Program-made: the position numbers and the translations under genes
DNA from: Rhizobium sp. L1K21
Lineage (GTDB): Bacteria > Pseudomonadota > Alphaproteobacteria > Rhizobiales > Rhizobiaceae
Direction: 5' to 3'
DNA: 64,000 nt
Assembly: GCF_024055895.1 (NCBI RefSeq)
Contig: NZ_JAMXLE010000001.1
Coordinates: forward strand, 1,674,001-1,738,000
In this document: piece by piece, positions 18,591 to 26,652 of the stretch
How the letters are laid out: each line of letters begins with the position of its first letter
How positions within the stretch are numbered: position 1 is the stretch's first letter
Notes under the pieces: model-generated
Database searches by the model: none
Seen by the model: the letters and a program-made list of their open reading frames with translations, nothing else
Told to the model about the DNA's origin: nothing

Positions 18591-19628
18591 ATGACAGTTC
18601 CAGCCACCATGCACGCCCTCTTGCAAAAGGGCGACGGCTATTCGGGCAAGCAGACGGGCATTTCCATCGACACTCTGGAGCCTTATCTGGAATATGCGGA
18701 AATTCCGGTGCCGGAATTGAAAGACGGTCAGGTGCTTGTCCGCATGGCCATGGCCAATATCAACCCGTCCGATCTGCATTTCATCAAGGGGGAATACGGT
18801 CAGCCGCGCCAGAAAGGCAAGCCGGCCGGCTTCGAAGGTGTTGGCGAAGTTGTTGCGGGCTCAGGAGCCTATGCCGAAAAGCTGATTGGACAGCGCGTGG
18901 CCTTTACCGCGACGCCTGATGGTTCGGGAACCTGGGCAGACTACGCCGTGACAGCTGCCAAAACCTGCATCCCGGTCAAGCACGGCATGCTGGACGAAGA
19001 TGCTGCCGGACATATCGTCAATCCCTTGACGGCGATGGCCATGTTCGACCTCGTTCGAAAGGCCAATACCGAAAGCTTCGTACTCACCGCCGGTGCAAGT
19101 CAGCTCTGCAAGCTCATCATCGCGCTTGCCAAAGACGAGGGATACCGGCCGATTGTTGTTGTGCGCCGCAACGAAATGACCGAGCCGCTGAAAGCGCTTG
19201 GTGCAGCTTATGTGCTTGATGAAAACGATGCCGATGTCGTTGAACAGTTCAAGCAGATTTCGCGGTCTGAAAAGCCCCGCATCATGCTCGATGCCGTCTC
19301 CAACCAGCTGTCCAGCGATATTTTTTTCGCCATGCCCAACAGGGCGAACTGGGTGATCTACGGCAAGCTTGATTCAAGCCCCATCACGGCGCGTGAACTT
19401 GGCCAATTTGTCTTCATGGACAAGGTCATCAGCGGTTTCTGGTTGACGAAATGGTTCAACGAAACGTCGCCTGACGAGCAGAAGCGGGTTATCGGCGAGG
19501 TTCAGGACCGGTTCATTTCCCGCAAGTGGACCACCGACGTTTCCGCCGTCATTCCGCTTGCTGAGGTGATGGAGAAACTTCCAGCAACGCTTGCCAAGCG
19601 CGCCGGCAAAGTCTTGCTCACGCCCTGA
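18591..19628 (+). CDS. Medium-chain (zinc-type) alcohol dehydrogenase-like oxidoreductase
   Basis: 345-residue MDR-family protein with an N-terminal GroES-like domain (about residues 25-130: NINPSDLHFIKGEYG, GFEGVGEVV) and a Rossmann domain. The classical catalytic-zinc cysteines are not evident, which points to the quinone-reductase/2-enoyl-reductase side of the family; it would use NADPH. A GGGAGGA ribosome-binding site precedes the ATG. It diverges from an SDR gene and both may respond to the palindrome between them, suggesting a shared pathway for a carbonyl or quinone compound. It ends 6 bp from zur on the opposite strand. Confidence 0.8.
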   Translation: MTVPATMHALLQKGDGYSGKQTGISIDTLEPYLEYAEIPVPELKDGQVLVRMAMANINPSDLHFIKGEYGQPRQKGKPAGFEGVGEVVAGSGAYAEKLIGQRVAFTATPDGSGTWADYAVTAAKTCIPVKHGMLDEDAAGHIVNPLTAMAMFDLVRKANTESFVLTAGASQLCKLIIALAKDEGYRPIVVVRRNEMTEPLKALGAAYVLDENDADVVEQFKQISRSEKPRIMLDAVSNQLSSDIFFAMPNRANWVIYGKLDSSPITARELGQFVFMDKVISGFWLTKWFNETSPDEQKRVIGEVQDRFISRKWTTDVSAVIPLAEVMEKLPATLAKRAGKVLLTP

Positions 19629-19634
19629 CGGGTT

Positions 19635-20030
19635 TTAGGCGCAATTGGCGCAGAGACCGCGGATTTCAACCACGGTCTTTTCCGGCTTGAAGCCCTTTTC
19701 GCCAAGCAGGGCTTCAAGCTGATGCTCAACGCCATGGTGATGAAATTCCATCGTGTTGCCGCAGGCGGTGCAGATGGCAAAGCCGGTCAGACCATGCTTG
19801 CAGCAGCTCGCGCCTTCATGTGCGCAGGCGATAAAGGAATTCACGCTTTCCAGCCGATGCACCAGACCACGTTCGACCAGCTTTTCAAGTGCGCGGTAAA
19901 CCTGAAGCGGCGCACGGAAGCCTTCACCGCGCAGTTCGTCGAGAATGGCATAGGCGGTTAACGGCGTTTTGGCATCATTCAGTGCCGAAAACACCAGTGA
20001 CTGATTGCGGGTCAGATCCTGTGTTTTCAT
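19635..20030 (-). CDS. zur: Fur-family zinc uptake regulator Zur
   Basis: 131-residue Fur-superfamily DNA-binding protein. The winged-helix part covers about residues 1-75 (LTAYAILDELRGEG, VYRALEKLVERGLVHRLES), followed by a metal-binding domain with CCKHG, CTACGN, FHHHGVEHQL and a C-terminal CANC. The four paired cysteines fit the structural zinc site of Zur. The start at 20030 overlaps the znuB stop as ATGA. Its place as the last gene of znuC-znuB-zur and the palindromes upstream of znuC support Zur over Fur, with the operon probably autorepressed when zinc is plentiful. Confidence 0.9.
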   Translation of the reverse strand: MKTQDLTRNQSLVFSALNDAKTPLTAYAILDELRGEGFRAPLQVYRALEKLVERGLVHRLESVNSFIACAHEGASCCKHGLTGFAICTACGNTMEFHHHGVEHQLEALLGEKGFKPEKTVVEIRGLCANCA

Positions 20031-20839
20031 TTCGGTTCTCCCGTTTCTCTTGCAAGGCGAAAAGACGGCACCTGGCTGACAAGGAACATCAACAGGGCTG
20101 CCACAACAATCGACGGCCCCGATGGCGTATCGAATTCCAGCGAGCCGCTCAAGCCGATCACCACCGAAACAGCGCCGATCAGTGAGGCCGCAACCGCCAT
20201 GATCTCGGGCGAGGCCGAAAAACGGCGTGCGGCGGCGGCCGGTATGATCAGCATCGAGGTGATGAGCAATATGCCCACAACCTTGATGGCAATCGCGATC
20301 ACGGCGGCCATCAACAGCATGAAAAAGAAGCGCGCGCGCTCCGGTTGCAGGCCCTCGGCCTCGGCCAGTTCCGCATTGACCGTGGAGGCCAGCAGGGGAC
20401 GCCACAGTTTTATAATGGCAAACACGACCAGAACGCCGCCACCCCAGATGATCTGCAAGTCCTGCTGCGTGACCGCCAGAATGTCGCCAAACAGGTAACC
20501 GATCAGGTCAATCCTCACCCAGGTCAAAAATGCGGTGATAACGAGGCCTACGGCAAGGGATGCGTGGGACAGAATGCCCAAAAGCGCATCCGTGGACAGC
20601 CCGCCGCGCCGCTGCAGAAATATCAGCGCAACTGCCACGACAACAGCCACGGCGAAAATGCTCACCGTCAGATTGACCTGAAACAGCAGTGACATGGAGA
20701 CACCGAGAAGTGCCGAATGGGCCATGGTATCGCCGAAATAGGCCATGCGCCGCCAGATCACAAAACAGCCGAGCGGACCGGCCATGAGGGCAACTCCAAC
20801 GCCGGCGACCATTGCGCGAACGAAGAAATCATCAGGCAT
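20027..20839 (-). CDS. znuB: Zinc ABC transporter permease ZnuB
   Basis: 270-residue integral membrane subunit of the high-affinity zinc importer, with about eight hydrophobic segments. The family marker GDTMAHSALLGVS occurs near residue 40-55, and RRFSASPEIMAVAAS plus GLSGSLEFDTPSGPSIV near the C-terminus are typical. I chose the ATG at 20839 (MPDDFF), which overlaps the znuC stop by 8 bp; the longer open frame starts in the His-coding tail of znuC. Its stop overlaps zur by 4 bp, so znuC-znuB-zur are coupled. Confidence 0.93.
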   Translation of the reverse strand: MPDDFFVRAMVAGVGVALMAGPLGCFVIWRRMAYFGDTMAHSALLGVSMSLLFQVNLTVSIFAVAVVVAVALIFLQRRGGLSTDALLGILSHASLAVGLVITAFLTWVRIDLIGYLFGDILAVTQQDLQIIWGGGVLVVFAIIKLWRPLLASTVNAELAEAEGLQPERARFFFMLLMAAVIAIAIKVVGILLITSMLIIPAAAARRFSASPEIMAVAASLIGAVSVVIGLSGSLEFDTPSGPSIVVAALLMFLVSQVPSFRLARETGEPK

Positions 20840-21701
20840 TGGCGTCTCTCCGTTCAGAACCGTGATCAGCATGCGCATGGCCGTCATGGTGATCGTGATG
20901 ATGGTGGTCACCGCCATGGTGGTGGCCATCTTCGGGGTGGCAATGGTCGGTCACGCTGCCGTCTGCATGCAGAACGCGACCGTCCGGCATATGCGTGTGA
21001 TCGTGATGATGGGCGTAAACAGCAATGGCGTTTGCGGCCTTCGGCCCAAAGAGATTTCGGTATTCGGCACTTGCGCTGACCGCTTGTGGCGTGCCCGTGC
21101 AGCAGACATGTCCGTTCAGGCAAATCACCGTATCGGTTTCGGCCATCACGATGTGCAAATCGTGGGAAATCAACAGAATGCCGCAACCGGTTCTGCGTCG
21201 GATATCGGCAATCAGGTCGTAAAGCGCAATCTCGCCGGAAAAATCGACGCCCTGTACCGGCTCGTCCAAGACCAGAAGATCGGGTTTGCGGGCAATCGCA
21301 CGCGCCAGCAGTGCACGCTGGAATTCACCGCCGGAAAGATTGGCAACGCTCGCATTCTTCATATGGGCAATACCGACTTCGCCCAGGGCAGCGTCCATCT
21401 CGACGTCGCTCAGCGGGCCGGTCAATGTCATCAGACGGCGAACGGTCAGCGGCATGGTCCAATCAACGGCCAGTTTCTGCGGGACATAGCCGATTGCCAG
21501 ACCAGGCCTGCGCGTCACCCTGCCCTCGGTCGGCTTGGCAATGCCCGTCGCCATCTTCACGGTTGTGGACTTTCCCGAGCCGTTTGGCCCAATGAGTGTG
21601 ACGATCTCGCCGCGATGCACATTGAGCCCAACACCACGCACGAGCCATCGTGCGCCACGCTGCACACCGGCATTTTCCAATGAAATCAGGGACTCAGCCA
21701 T
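20832..21701 (-). CDS. znuC: Zinc ABC transporter ATPase ZnuC with His-rich tail
   Basis: ATP-binding subunit of the zinc importer, 289 residues. Walker A is GPNGSGKST, the signature is LSGGEFQR, Walker B is LLVLDEPVQG, and the switch His is in LLISHDLHIV. After the ATPase core ends at about residue 225, the last 55 or so residues are unusually rich in His and Asp, with short HHHDH, HHHGG and DHHHHDHHD runs. That tail is probably a zinc-binding extension or sensor. Expression is likely shared with znuB and zur and controlled from the region shared with znuA. Confidence 0.93.
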   Translation of the reverse strand: MAESLISLENAGVQRGARWLVRGVGLNVHRGEIVTLIGPNGSGKSTTVKMATGIAKPTEGRVTRRPGLAIGYVPQKLAVDWTMPLTVRRLMTLTGPLSDVEMDAALGEVGIAHMKNASVANLSGGEFQRALLARAIARKPDLLVLDEPVQGVDFSGEIALYDLIADIRRRTGCGILLISHDLHIVMAETDTVICLNGHVCCTGTPQAVSASAEYRNLFGPKAANAIAVYAHHHDHTHMPDGRVLHADGSVTDHCHPEDGHHHGGDHHHHDHHDGHAHADHGSERRDANA

Positions 21702-21760
21702 CCCGGAAGCCTCGCTGTCATTTTTTCAAAATTCAATCTTGCTTCTTCCATATGGCATAC

Positions 21761-21773
21761 GTTATAGCGTAAC
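21761..21773. promoter_or_regulatory. Zur-box candidate, znuC-proximal
   Basis: GTTATAGCGTAAC is an imperfect palindrome (GTTA/TAAC arms, nearly GTTAT/GTAAC) in the 108-bp gap between divergent znuC and znuA. It is similar in composition to alphaproteobacterial Zur sites. Its centre is 22 bp from that of the neighbouring site, two helical turns. Confidence 0.55.
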
Positions 21774-21782
21774 ACAACAAAC

Positions 21783-21795
21783 GTAATAACATTAC
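21783..21795. promoter_or_regulatory. Zur-box candidate, znuA-proximal
   Basis: GTAATAACATTAC is a perfect palindrome of GTAAT/ATTAC around a 3-bp centre, ending 14 bp before the znuA ATG. This is close to the core of known Zur operators in related bacteria and would block znuA directly. Confidence 0.65.
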
Positions 21796-21809
21796 ATAGA
21801 GGTTCCAAA

Positions 21810-22829
21810 ATGAATTTCAAACAAACGCTTTCTCGTACCGGCTTCGGCTTGCTGCTGTTTGGTATGGCCGGTGCAACGCCGGCCTTGGCCGCGCCATCGG
21901 TTGTGGTTTCCATCAAGCCGCTGGAATCGCTGGTCGCCTCGATCATGAAGGGGGTTGCCACGCCCACCCTCCTCGTGAAGGGGGCCTCTTCGCCGCACAC
22001 CTATTCCATGCGTCCCTCCGATGCCGAAGCGCTGCAAAAGGCAGACGTGGTCTTCTGGGCGGGGCCGGCTCTGGAGCGTTTCATGGAAAAACCGCTTGAT
22101 GCACTGACCGGCGACAATGTGGTCGTGTCGTTGATGGAGGCTCCGGGCGTACAGCTTCTCGCCCCCCGAGAAAACGGCAATTTCGAGCCTCACGACCACG
22201 ATCATGAGCATGCTGACAGCCACGACCATGAACATGAGCATGCAGAAGGTCATGACGATGCCGATGGCCATGAAGACGACCACGACCACGCAGCCCATGA
22301 CGGTGAAGAGGAAATCGACCCGCATTTCTGGCTGGATCCTGAAAATGCGCGTGCCGCAGCCAGCACCATCGTTTCGGTTCTGAGTGCTCAGGACCCGGAA
22401 AACGCGCACCTCTATGCCGAAAACGGCGCGGCACTGGATGCTCAACTGGTCACACTCGAAGATCAGTTGCGCACGGAGTTGAAGCCGCTTGCCGACAAGC
22501 CGTTCATCGTTTTCCATGATGCTTATCAGTATTTTGAAAAACGCTTCGGCATCACCGCTGTCGGCTCGATAACCGTCAATCCGGAAGTCCAGCCAGGCGC
22601 TGCGCGCATTGCGGAGATCGATAACAAGATCCGGTCTCTTGATGCCGTCTGCATCTTTTCCGAACCGCAGTTTGCGCCAAAGCTTATTCAAACGCTTGCC
22701 AGCCAGGATAATGTCCGCAGTGGCGAGCTTGATCCGATTGGAGCAACCTTGCCCGAGGGCCCCGAGATGTATCCTGCTCTCCTCAAGGCGCTTGCAGACA
22801 ATCTGAAGGGTTGCCTGATACCATCTTAA
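21810..22829 (+). CDS. znuA: Periplasmic zinc-binding protein ZnuA
   Basis: 339-residue cluster A-I solute-binding protein for the zinc importer. A signal peptide is visible (residues 1-27, LLLFGMAGATPALA then APS). The binding-site histidines appear in SSPHTYSMRPSD, in EIDPHFWLDPENA and in FHDAYQYFEKRFG. Between them, at about residues 127-167, is the His/Asp-rich loop typical of zinc-specific members, with many DHDHEH-type runs. It is transcribed away from znuC-znuB-zur; the two Zur-like palindromes lie just upstream of its ATG. Confidence 0.95.
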   Translation: MNFKQTLSRTGFGLLLFGMAGATPALAAPSVVVSIKPLESLVASIMKGVATPTLLVKGASSPHTYSMRPSDAEALQKADVVFWAGPALERFMEKPLDALTGDNVVVSLMEAPGVQLLAPRENGNFEPHDHDHEHADSHDHEHEHAEGHDDADGHEDDHDHAAHDGEEEIDPHFWLDPENARAAASTIVSVLSAQDPENAHLYAENGAALDAQLVTLEDQLRTELKPLADKPFIVFHDAYQYFEKRFGITAVGSITVNPEVQPGAARIAEIDNKIRSLDAVCIFSEPQFAPKLIQTLASQDNVRSGELDPIGATLPEGPEMYPALLKALADNLKGCLIPS

Positions 22830-22957
22830 AGTGGACGAAGGCCCAAACTTCGCGCCCGGCTCTTGCCGATGCAGACCCCCTTCTGCAAAATTCGGCTAAT
22901 GAGTCGGGCGATTTCTGTTTGTTGTTCTCCGGCGGTGACACAAATAAGGGGCTCCCA

Positions 22958-24877
22958 TTGTCAGAAGACGCCTATTCAAAAGCGCTTGAGGCTTTCAAGG
23001 CCGGTGATCTCGAAACCACTTTCAACGTCATAAACTCCATTCTCGGTGACAGTGGCGCTACCGACGTGCGCGTCCTGCCCTTGCTGGGTGATGCCATGGT
23101 TGCAGCCGGCATGACAACGGAGGCGGCTGAAGTGTTCGAACGCGCGGCAACGACTGAAAGCCCCGACACGGCTGCCCTGCTTCAAAAATCGATGATGCTT
23201 TATGATCGGGCCGGAAACGAGGAAAAGGCATTCTGGATCGCCCTGCAGCTCAACAAGCTCACGCCCGATGACGTGGATGTCGCCTATATATTGGTGCGCG
23301 GTTTTCTCGAGCGCGGAGAAATCGAGCTTGTGGAAGCATTCAAGAAAAAGCTCATCAACAGTGACAATCCCGATCACCTTGCGCTTGCGTCCAAGGTCGT
23401 TGGTGGTCAGGGTTTCAGCGAGGAACATCTGACGCTTTACAAAAAGCTCTATGCGCTTGCGCCCGACCAGGGTCAGATTCTCTTCTCGCTCATGGAGTTC
23501 GCATCGATCTATTGCGATTTCGATACGATTTCGGCGCTCGAAGCGCGCCTCGCCGAGGAGAAAGCTGCCGGCAACGACGATATTTTCCGGCTCGATTTCC
23601 CGCGCCACAGCCTGATGTGGACGATGGACGAGCGGATCAACGCGCTTGCCGAAAATGTCAACGACCTGCCGCAGCTGCCGGAAGGCCTGGAATATGTTCG
23701 TCGCGCGCAGCCGCACGAGTGGGGCGACAAGATCAGGGTGGGATACCTCTCCAATGAGTTCTGGGACGACCATTCGACCATGCGTCTCCTGCAGACGGTT
23801 CTGACGGCCCACGACAAGGACAGGTTCGAGACGACACTCTTTTGCTATACACCACGCGATTTCATTGCGATGGACAGCGGAAACCGCCAGAAATGGGGCC
23901 GTATCATCTCCATCGAAGACATGGGCGACGAGGATGCGGCGGAACTTATCAAGTCCGAAAATATCGATATTCTGGTCGACCTGAAGGGTATTACAGGCGG
24001 TGCCCGTCTCGGGCTGATGAACTGGCTGGCAGCGCCTGTTCAGGTTTCTTGGCTTGGCTATCCGGCCAGCACGATCAACCAGGATGTGGACTATATCATC
24101 GGTGACCAGATCGTTCTGCCGGACAGTTCCAAGCCGTTCTACCATGAGAAATTCTGCCGGCTGCCGGAAACCTACCAGCCGAACGATCCAGAATACCGCA
24201 CCCTGCCGGCTGCCGCTTCGCGTGCTGAATTGAACCTGCCGGAAGACAAGATCGTGATTGCCGCCTTCTCCGTGCCGCAGAAAATCACGCCCGAGACGAT
24301 GAACCTCTGGCTGGCGATCCTCAAAAAGGTCCCCAACAGCGTTCTTTGGATGATGAGCTTCAGCGAACTGGCAGAGCAGAACATCATTCGGCATGCGCTC
24401 ATGCAGGGCATTATGCCGGATCGCCTGATTTTCGCGGAAAAAGTCTCAAACCACGATCATATCGCGCGTCTGCAGGCCGCCGACTTTGCGGTCGACACCT
24501 TCCCCTATAATGGCCACACGACCACATCGGACAATCTTTGGGCCGGTTTGCCGCAGGTCACCCGCAAGGGTGGTCATTTTGCCTCACGGGTTTCTGAAAG
24601 CCTGCTTTCGGTCATCGGGCTTGATGAACTGGTGGCGAGCGATAACGATGACTTCGTCAGAATTGCAACCGAACTGGCCAACGACAAGGCGCGTGTTGCA
24701 AGCTTGAAGGCAAAGCTCAATGAAAACCGCTTCCGTGCACCGCTCTTCGACGCCGAACGGTTCTGCCGCCATCTGGAAAGCGCATTCGAATCCATGGTGG
24801 CAAAAGCGAAGGCCGGCGAGGACCCGGATCATTTCGACGTCCCTGCCCTGCCACCGCGCGAAGCGCCGTTTATGTAA
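22958..24877 (+). CDS. TPR plus GT41 (O-GlcNAc transferase/SPINDLY-like) glycosyltransferase
   Basis: About 639 residues. The first half (to about residue 250) is helical and TPR-like; the second half matches the bacterial OGT/SPY-type GT41 catalytic region: IRVGYLSNEFWDDHS, DILVDLKGITGGARLGLM, APVQVSWLGYPAS, DYIIGDQIVLP, and the nucleotide-sugar site DTFPYNGHTTTSDNLWAGLP. Such enzymes transfer GlcNAc or fucose to proteins, or act as polysaccharide transferases. I chose the TTG at 22958, which has AAGGGG six bases upstream; the frame extends back to 22811 inside znuA. It is terminated by the hairpin at 24903-24932. The acceptor in this organism is not known to me. Confidence 0.8.
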   Translation: MSEDAYSKALEAFKAGDLETTFNVINSILGDSGATDVRVLPLLGDAMVAAGMTTEAAEVFERAATTESPDTAALLQKSMMLYDRAGNEEKAFWIALQLNKLTPDDVDVAYILVRGFLERGEIELVEAFKKKLINSDNPDHLALASKVVGGQGFSEEHLTLYKKLYALAPDQGQILFSLMEFASIYCDFDTISALEARLAEEKAAGNDDIFRLDFPRHSLMWTMDERINALAENVNDLPQLPEGLEYVRRAQPHEWGDKIRVGYLSNEFWDDHSTMRLLQTVLTAHDKDRFETTLFCYTPRDFIAMDSGNRQKWGRIISIEDMGDEDAAELIKSENIDILVDLKGITGGARLGLMNWLAAPVQVSWLGYPASTINQDVDYIIGDQIVLPDSSKPFYHEKFCRLPETYQPNDPEYRTLPAAASRAELNLPEDKIVIAAFSVPQKITPETMNLWLAILKKVPNSVLWMMSFSELAEQNIIRHALMQGIMPDRLIFAEKVSNHDHIARLQAADFAVDTFPYNGHTTTSDNLWAGLPQVTRKGGHFASRVSESLLSVIGLDELVASDNDDFVRIATELANDKARVASLKAKLNENRFRAPLFDAERFCRHLESAFESMVAKAKAGEDPDHFDVPALPPREAPFM

Positions 24878-24902
24878 AGCCGCAGCTTGTATTGTTGAAC
24901 GC

Positions 24903-24937
24903 AAAACGCCCGGACAATGATCCGGGCGTTTTGTGTT
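24903..24937 (+). terminator. Strong bidirectional terminator between the GT41 gene and gnd
   Basis: Perfect 12-bp stem AAAACGCCCGGA/TCCGGGCGTTTT (24903-24914, 24921-24932) with a 6-nt loop and T/A tracts on both sides, suited to terminating both convergent genes. Confidence 0.85.
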
Positions 24938-24988
24938 CAAAGACACGCAATCCTGCTCCGGCTCAAGCGGAAAAGGACTGCTGGTCCA

Positions 24989-26410
24989 TCAGGAAAGCTT
25001 CCAGTCGCCCCACGGGCCGTGACTGCTTGCCTTGCCATCAAGGCGTTCGAACCCATGGGCTCCGAAGAAATCGCGCTGAGCCTGTATCAGATTGGCTGTG
25101 CCGCGCGACTGCGTATAGGCGTCGAAATAGGTCAAGGCGGAGGCCAGTGCCGGAACCGGAAGCCCGTTGGTGACGGCCAGCGCCACCACGCGCCGCAGCG
25201 CCGGCAGCGATTCTTTCACCATCTGCGAAAAAGCCGGTGTCATGATCAGGTTCGAGACATCGGGATCAGCCGTAAAGGCACTGGTGATCTCATCCAGAAA
25301 CTGCGAACGAATGATGCAGCCGGCGCGCCAGATTTTGGCAATCGTCGGCATCGGCAGGTTCCAGGAAAACTCGCTGGAGGCTTCCGCCATGACCGCGAAC
25401 CCTTGCGCATAGGCTGCAATCTTGGCCGCAAACAGCGCCAGTTCAAGATCGTTTTTCAGCGCATCATCCACCGCGACCTTTGAAGACTTCGCGCCGAAAG
25501 CAGCTTCCGCTTTTTCGCGCTGGTCTTTCATCGAGGAGAGAACGCGGGCTGCGACAGCAGCTTCGATCGCTGTTGCAGGCACACCCATCTGCTGCGCCTC
25601 GATCACCGACCATTTGCCGGTGCCCTTTTGCCCGGCCTTATCGAGGATCATCTCCACCATCGGGCCATCGCCCAACGGATCATCAGCGTTCAGAACCTTC
25701 TCCGTGATCTCGATCAGGTAGGAGTTGAGCCGACCCTTGTTCCATTCGCCGAAGACTGCACCGATCTCCTTGGAGCCAAGATGTCCGCCGTCACGCAAGA
25801 TGCCGTAGATTTCGGCAATCATCTGCATGTCGGCATATTCGATACCATTATGGATGGTCTTGACGAAATGGCCGGCACCATCATTGCCGAGCCAGGCCAC
25901 GCAAGGTTCGCCATCGAACTTGGCAGCAATCGAGGTCAGCACCTTTTCCACGCGCGCGTAAGACTCCGGCGTACCGCCAACCATGATCGATGGTCCGTGA
26001 CGGGCACCTTCTTCACCACCCGATACGCCCATGCCGATAAAGGTCAGGCCGGAATCCTTCAGCCCCTCGAAACGGCGGATCGTGTCGCGGAAATTGGCAT
26101 TGCCGGCGTCGATGATGATGTCGTTATCAGCCAACTGGTCACGCAAAGCATCGATCTGCTGGTCAACGGGTTCGCCAGCCTTGATCATGATGATCACCGG
26201 ACGCGGCGGACGGATGGCCGCCACAAACTCTTCCATCGTGTGGCAGGGAATGATCCGCTCCGCAAGCGCGCCGGCTTCTGCGTAAAACTCGTCCGTCTTT
26301 TCGGTCGTCCTGTTGAAAACCGCAATCCGGTTTCCCTTTTCGGCGATGTTCAGCGCCAGATTTGCGCCCATCACGCCAAGACCAATCAAGCCAATTTCCG
26401 CTTGCTCCAC
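24989..26410 (-). CDS. gnd: 6-phosphogluconate dehydrogenase, decarboxylating
   Basis: 473-residue oxidative pentose-phosphate enzyme converting 6-phosphogluconate and NADP+ to ribulose 5-phosphate, CO2 and NADPH. The Rossmann motif GLGVMGANLALNIA is at the N-terminus, NRTTEK follows, GVSGGEEGARHGPSIM is the substrate-binding stretch, and VKTIHNGIEYADMQ carries the catalytic Lys and neighbours. GTGKWSVIEAQQMGVP is also diagnostic. The gene stands alone, divided from the GT41 gene by a shared terminator and from ccoS by 86 bp. Confidence 0.97.
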   Translation of the reverse strand: MEQAEIGLIGLGVMGANLALNIAEKGNRIAVFNRTTEKTDEFYAEAGALAERIIPCHTMEEFVAAIRPPRPVIIMIKAGEPVDQQIDALRDQLADNDIIIDAGNANFRDTIRRFEGLKDSGLTFIGMGVSGGEEGARHGPSIMVGGTPESYARVEKVLTSIAAKFDGEPCVAWLGNDGAGHFVKTIHNGIEYADMQMIAEIYGILRDGGHLGSKEIGAVFGEWNKGRLNSYLIEITEKVLNADDPLGDGPMVEMILDKAGQKGTGKWSVIEAQQMGVPATAIEAAVAARVLSSMKDQREKAEAAFGAKSSKVAVDDALKNDLELALFAAKIAAYAQGFAVMAEASSEFSWNLPMPTIAKIWRAGCIIRSQFLDEITSAFTADPDVSNLIMTPAFSQMVKESLPALRRVVALAVTNGLPVPALASALTYFDAYTQSRGTANLIQAQRDFFGAHGFERLDGKASSHGPWGDWKLS

Positions 26411-26496
26411 GATAAGACTCCTTCGCTATAATTTGCTTCTTTCTCGCACCGGGTATCAGCGGATGCAAGCAGGAATACAGCCAAGCTTGGAGCGCC

Positions 26497-26652
26497 TCAG
26501 TCTTCCGGCTGGTCTTCTCCGTCATCGAGGACGCGCCAGGCCGCGCCGTCCAGATCCTCGTATTGTCCGCTCTTGAGCGACCAGAGGAAGGCGATAAGAC
26601 CGAGCGCACCCATCAGCAGGGCAACGGGGATCAAAAAAACCAGAAGATTCAT
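26497..26652 (-). CDS. ccoS: cbb3 oxidase maturation protein CcoS
   Basis: 51-residue single-pass membrane protein read directly from the sequence: MNLLVFLIPVALLMG at the start, then a hydrophobic helix ending at FLWSLKSGQYEDLDG, followed by an acidic tail. This is the CcoS/FixS layout, including the conserved W-S-L/V-K-S-G-Q-Y/F-D/E-D-L motif. The protein is needed for heme/copper insertion into CcoN. Its ATG overlaps the ccoI stop as ATGA, so it is the last gene of ccoG-fixH-ccoI-ccoS. Confidence 0.93.
   Translation of the reverse strand: MNLLVFLIPVALLMGALGLIAFLWSLKSGQYEDLDGAAWRVLDDGEDQPED

Noticed and set aside
22976-24394. A 472-codon minus-strand frame inside the GT41 gene
   Set aside because: Antisense shadow; composition follows the codon pattern of the real gene and no domain is recognisable.
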